DNA from: Rhodospirillaceae bacterium
Lineage (GTDB): Bacteria; Pseudomonadota; Alphaproteobacteria; DSM-16000; Inquilinaceae
Direction of reading: 5' to 3'
Assembly (NCBI GenBank): GCA_020638575.1
Contig: JACKIH010000003.1
Location: 2,956,001-3,020,000, forward strand
Length of the DNA stretch: 64,000 nucleotides
Part shown: one piece after another, positions 61,769-64,000 of the stretch
Position numbering within the stretch: position 1 is the first letter of the stretch
Layout: each line of letters opens with the position of its first letter
Made by a program: the position numbers and the translations under genes
Notes under the pieces: model-generated
Told to the model about the DNA's origin: nothing
Database searches by the model: none
What the model saw: the letters and a program-made list of their open reading frames with translations, nothing else

Positions 61769-62371
61769 TCAGCCGAACAGCAGGTCGAAGGTGCCCACCA
61801 GCACGCCGCCGACGATTACCAGCCCGACGGAGCCGATGGTGATGCCGAGCAGCGCCGTCAGCCCGTCTTCCTCCAGAAGGCCCAGCGCCAGCACGCCGAT
61901 CCCCACCGCCGGGATGAAATTGGTGAGCGGCAGCGGGATCAAGATCGCCGCGGCCAGTACGGTGATGATCACGCCGTGCACCCGCTCGCCCCGGCTGCCG
62001 GTGAGATAGGTCATGCGCGGCCGGCAGATCCGCTCGATGCGGCTGATGTAGGGCTGGCCCCGTTCCACGAGTCGCAGCAGGGTCTCCCGCTGGAAGCGGC
62101 GGCGCGCCAGGAAGCCCGGAAGCCACGGATAGCGCCGGCCCAGCGCCAACTGGATGCCGAACAGAGCCAGCGGCAGCCCCATGATCGAACCCAGGCCAGG
62201 CGGTGCCGGCACGCAATTGGGCAGCGAGAAGAGCAGCAAGATCAGGCCGAAGGCGCGGTCGCCGATGGACCGGGTGACCTGGCCAATCGTGACGGTTGTC
62301 CCCTCCGCGGTGCGCAGGGCCCCGAGAAGGACTTCGGACGCCTTCTGCACATGGTTGCCAGCGTCCCTCAT
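61769..62371 (-). CDS. ExoD-family membrane protein
   Basis: A 200-residue inner-membrane protein of the ExoD family, first linked to exopolysaccharide synthesis in rhizobia; the biochemical role remains unclear. Conserved parts are VTIGQVTRSIGDRAFGLILLLFSLPNCVP and the loop RRRFQRETLLRLVERGQPYISRIERICRPR. Several hydrophobic segments complete it (LILLLFSLP, VIITVLAAAILIPLPL and the C-terminal GLVIVGGVLVGTFDLLFG). The start at 62371 has only a weak ribosome site. The gene is convergent with the GH25 gene and its upstream region is non-coding. Confidence 0.88.
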   Translation of the reverse strand: MRDAGNHVQKASEVLLGALRTAEGTTVTIGQVTRSIGDRAFGLILLLFSLPNCVPAPPGLGSIMGLPLALFGIQLALGRRYPWLPGFLARRRFQRETLLRLVERGQPYISRIERICRPRMTYLTGSRGERVHGVIITVLAAAILIPLPLTNFIPAVGIGVLALGLLEEDGLTALLGITIGSVGLVIVGGVLVGTFDLLFG

Positions 62372-62700
62372 GCGTGCGCTACCGCCCGGCTGCAGGGCAA
62401 GTACGCCGGACGACGGCTGGGACGGGAAGAAGGGCGCATGGCGGGGGAGGTGTGGCTTCCTGGCTCCCGCCCCTTATAGACAGCGCCGCACGTCCTGGCG
62501 ATTGCCTTGGGGCGGATTGCGTGGGCGATGACGCCGGCGACGTCGGCCTTGCTCTTGTTCGGCGCCAACAAAGACGGGTACTGTGGCGAGAGTTTGGGGC
62601 AGGTTGCCGGGCGGACGGAAAGCCCGGCGCAAGCCGACGCGTTCGGACACGGTGGTGCGTGGACCCGTGGTTGACCCGGCAACGCGCACGGGAGGCCAGT
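62372..62700. other. Intergenic region between divergent exoD-like and PilZ genes
   Basis: 329 bases without a supported gene. Open frames here have no family resemblance. It must hold the promoters of both flanking genes; I could not place a convincing -35/-10 pair. A GGGAGG site near its right end serves the PilZ gene. Confidence 0.5.
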
Positions 62701-63072
62701 GTGCGCAATCGGGGCGACGACATGGCGGATGATCTCTCCAATTCGGACCCGTCTCAGTCCAACCGCCGCGACGCCCGGCGCCTGCCGGTGCTGTGGAAGG
62801 CGCTGCTCTACCAGAAGGGCGAGTTGTTCGACTGCGTGGTGCGCAACATCTCCGCCACCGGTGCCGGCCTGGTGATGGAAATCCAGTCCGAAACGCTCGG
62901 TTCGCGGCTCACCCGCGGTGCCGTGGTCACGCTCACCATCCCCCGATTCGGCGATTTCCCCGGCCAGGTGGCCTGGTGCGGCCCCGACCGCATCGGCGTC
63001 GCCTTCATGCGCGACCCCGACGAGATCGCCGAATTCCTCGACGACGTGCTGCACGTCGGCAACAAGGGGTAG
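62701..63072 (+). CDS. PilZ-domain protein
   Basis: A single-domain c-di-GMP receptor candidate of 123 residues from GTG 62701 (GGGAGG upstream). ATG 62722 is an alternative. The two ligand motifs of PilZ are present: an Arg-rich stretch NRRDARRLPV (RxxxR type) and NISATGAGLVM (D/N-x-S-x-x-G type). They are followed by the beta-barrel with FPGQVAWCGPDRIGVAF. Such proteins adjust motility, secretion or polysaccharide synthesis when c-di-GMP changes. It stands alone before ychF, so the target is unknown. Confidence 0.9.
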   Translation: MRNRGDDMADDLSNSDPSQSNRRDARRLPVLWKALLYQKGELFDCVVRNISATGAGLVMEIQSETLGSRLTRGAVVTLTIPRFGDFPGQVAWCGPDRIGVAFMRDPDEIAEFLDDVLHVGNKG

Positions 63073-63169
63073 GCTGCGGCCGGCTGCCCCCAGGGGCCAT
63101 TGGGGCTTGCCTCGCCGCCGGCCGGGCGATAGGTGAGGCGCCGGTCTTCCTTCAGCATCAGGGTTCGCC

Positions 63170-64000
63170 ATGGGGTTCACCTGCGGCATCGTCGGACTGC
63201 CCAATGTCGGCAAGTCCACGCTGTTCAATGCGCTCACGTCGACCCAGGCGGCGGCCGCGGCCAATTATCCGTTCTGCACCATCGAGCCCAATACCGGCCG
63301 GGTGCCGGTTCCGGACGCGCGACTCGACCGGCTGGGGGAGATCGCCAAGTCGGCGCGCATCATCCCCACCCAGCTCACCTTCACCGACATCGCCGGGCTG
63401 GTGCGCGGCGCGTCGCGCGGGGAAGGGCTGGGCAACCAGTTCCTCGGCAACATCCGCGAAACCGATGCGGTGCTGCACGTGCTGCGCTGCTTTGAATCGG
63501 AAATCACCCACGTGGAAGGCACGGTCGACCCGGTGCGCGATGCGGAGATCGTCGACACCGAACTGATGCTGTCCGACCTGGAAAGCCTGGAGCGGCGCAT
63601 CCAGGCGGCCACCAAGCGTGCCCGCGGCAACGATGCCGAAGCCAAGGCGGAATTGGCGCTGATGGAGCGCGCGCAGGCGGTGCTGGCGGAAGGCCGGCCG
63701 GCGCGGACGGTGGCCCGTACCGCGGAGGAGGAGCCCATCTTCCGCGGTCTCCAACTCCTCACCGGCAAGCCGGTGCTCTACGTCTGCAACGTTGACGAGG
63801 GCGCTGCGGCCAGCGGCAATGCCCACTCCGCGCGGGTGGCCGAACGGGCCGCCGCGGAGGGTACCGAAGCGGTGGTGATCTGTGCCGAGATCGAGGCGGA
63901 GATCGCCCAGCTCACCGATCCTGAGGAACGCGCGGAGTTCCTCGCCTCGCTGGATCTGGAGGAGCCGGGGCTCAACAAGGTGATTCGCGCCGGCTATCGC
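63170..64000 (+). CDS. ychF: GTP-dependent/ATP-binding protein YchF, 3' end cut by window
   Basis: YchF is a conserved Obg-family P-loop ATPase that binds ribosomes and affects oxidative stress responses. The first 277 codons are present, open at the window end. The N-terminal start GFTCGIVGLPNVGKSTLFNAL has the P-loop. FTDIAGLVRGASRGEGLGNQFL is the switch region, and VLYVCNVDE replaces the guanine-specific NKxD motif, in line with ATP preference. A coiled-coil insertion lies at about 130-200. The C-terminal TGS-like domain must lie beyond the window. ATG 63170 is the family's usual start. Confidence 0.97.
   Translation, partial: MGFTCGIVGLPNVGKSTLFNALTSTQAAAAANYPFCTIEPNTGRVPVPDARLDRLGEIAKSARIIPTQLTFTDIAGLVRGASRGEGLGNQFLGNIRETDAVLHVLRCFESEITHVEGTVDPVRDAEIVDTELMLSDLESLERRIQAATKRARGNDAEAKAELALMERAQAVLAEGRPARTVARTAEEEPIFRGLQLLTGKPVLYVCNVDEGAAASGNAHSARVAERAAAEGTEAVVICAEIEAEIAQLTDPEERAEFLASLDLEEPGLNKVIRAGYR

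Overview
This 64 kb window is chromosomal DNA of a GC-rich alphaproteobacterium, most likely of the Rhodospirillales type. The evidence for this is very high GC with many GTG starts, a ChpT-type histidine phosphotransferase beside a cheAWYBR operon whose CheA carries a receiver domain (as in Azospirillum and Rhodospirillum centenum che1 clusters), and a ScfR/RamB-type regulator divergent from isocitrate lyase. I saw no rRNA, tRNA or CRISPR array. Taxonomy is an inference; no marker was compared.

Layout. 1-2.2 kb: end of a coiled-coil membrane protein gene and a ClpP-fold (COG3904-like) exported protein. 2.2-5.2 kb: ScfR-like regulator divergent from aceA (glyoxylate shunt), with paired operator-like repeats between them. 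5.6-7.8 kb: CaCA cation antiporter and a YcaD-like MFS carrier. 7.9-10.8 kb: a DUF5131 gene, a truncated Rossmann gene, and a clearly low-GC two-gene island (unknown protein plus XRE/ImmA metallopeptidase) preceded by an 18-bp-arm dyad. 10.8-15.6 kb: anaerobic TMAO/DMSO respiration, torDA divergent from torC, with one FNR-type box between them. 15.6-16.6 kb: aldo/keto reductase.

16.8-36.7 kb: a type VI secretion locus, all on the minus strand (clpV, hcp, vgrG, an adaptor-like gene, PAAR, fha, a TPR-like exported protein, tssJ, tssK, tssL, tssM, tagF, PP2C phosphatase). It holds the membrane complex, spike, tube, ATPase and post-translational control, but no sheath or baseplate genes (tssB, C, E, F, G) and no tssA, so the system must be split or incomplete.

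36.9-48.9 kb: uvrB, a large GAF/PAS hybrid histidine kinase, the chemotaxis operon and chpT. 49.1-53.6 kb: DUF3553 protein, an orphan NuoE-NuoF fusion of the formate dehydrogenase beta type, a small membrane protein and the glucan glucosyltransferase OpgH.

53.8-60.9 kb: the most intriguing region. A tightly overlapping set (dehydrogenase, divergent PTPS/QueD paralogue, GT4 glycosyltransferase, methyltransferase) is followed by a creatininase-family hydrolase, a stand-alone RibD-C-type reductase and a GDP-mannose-forming enzyme. The families suggest a GTP-derived pterin- or pyrimidine-like compound that is glycosylated and methylated. The product is unknown and this is inference. 61-64 kb: cytosolic-looking GH25 lysozyme, ExoD-like protein, PilZ protein and the start of ychF.
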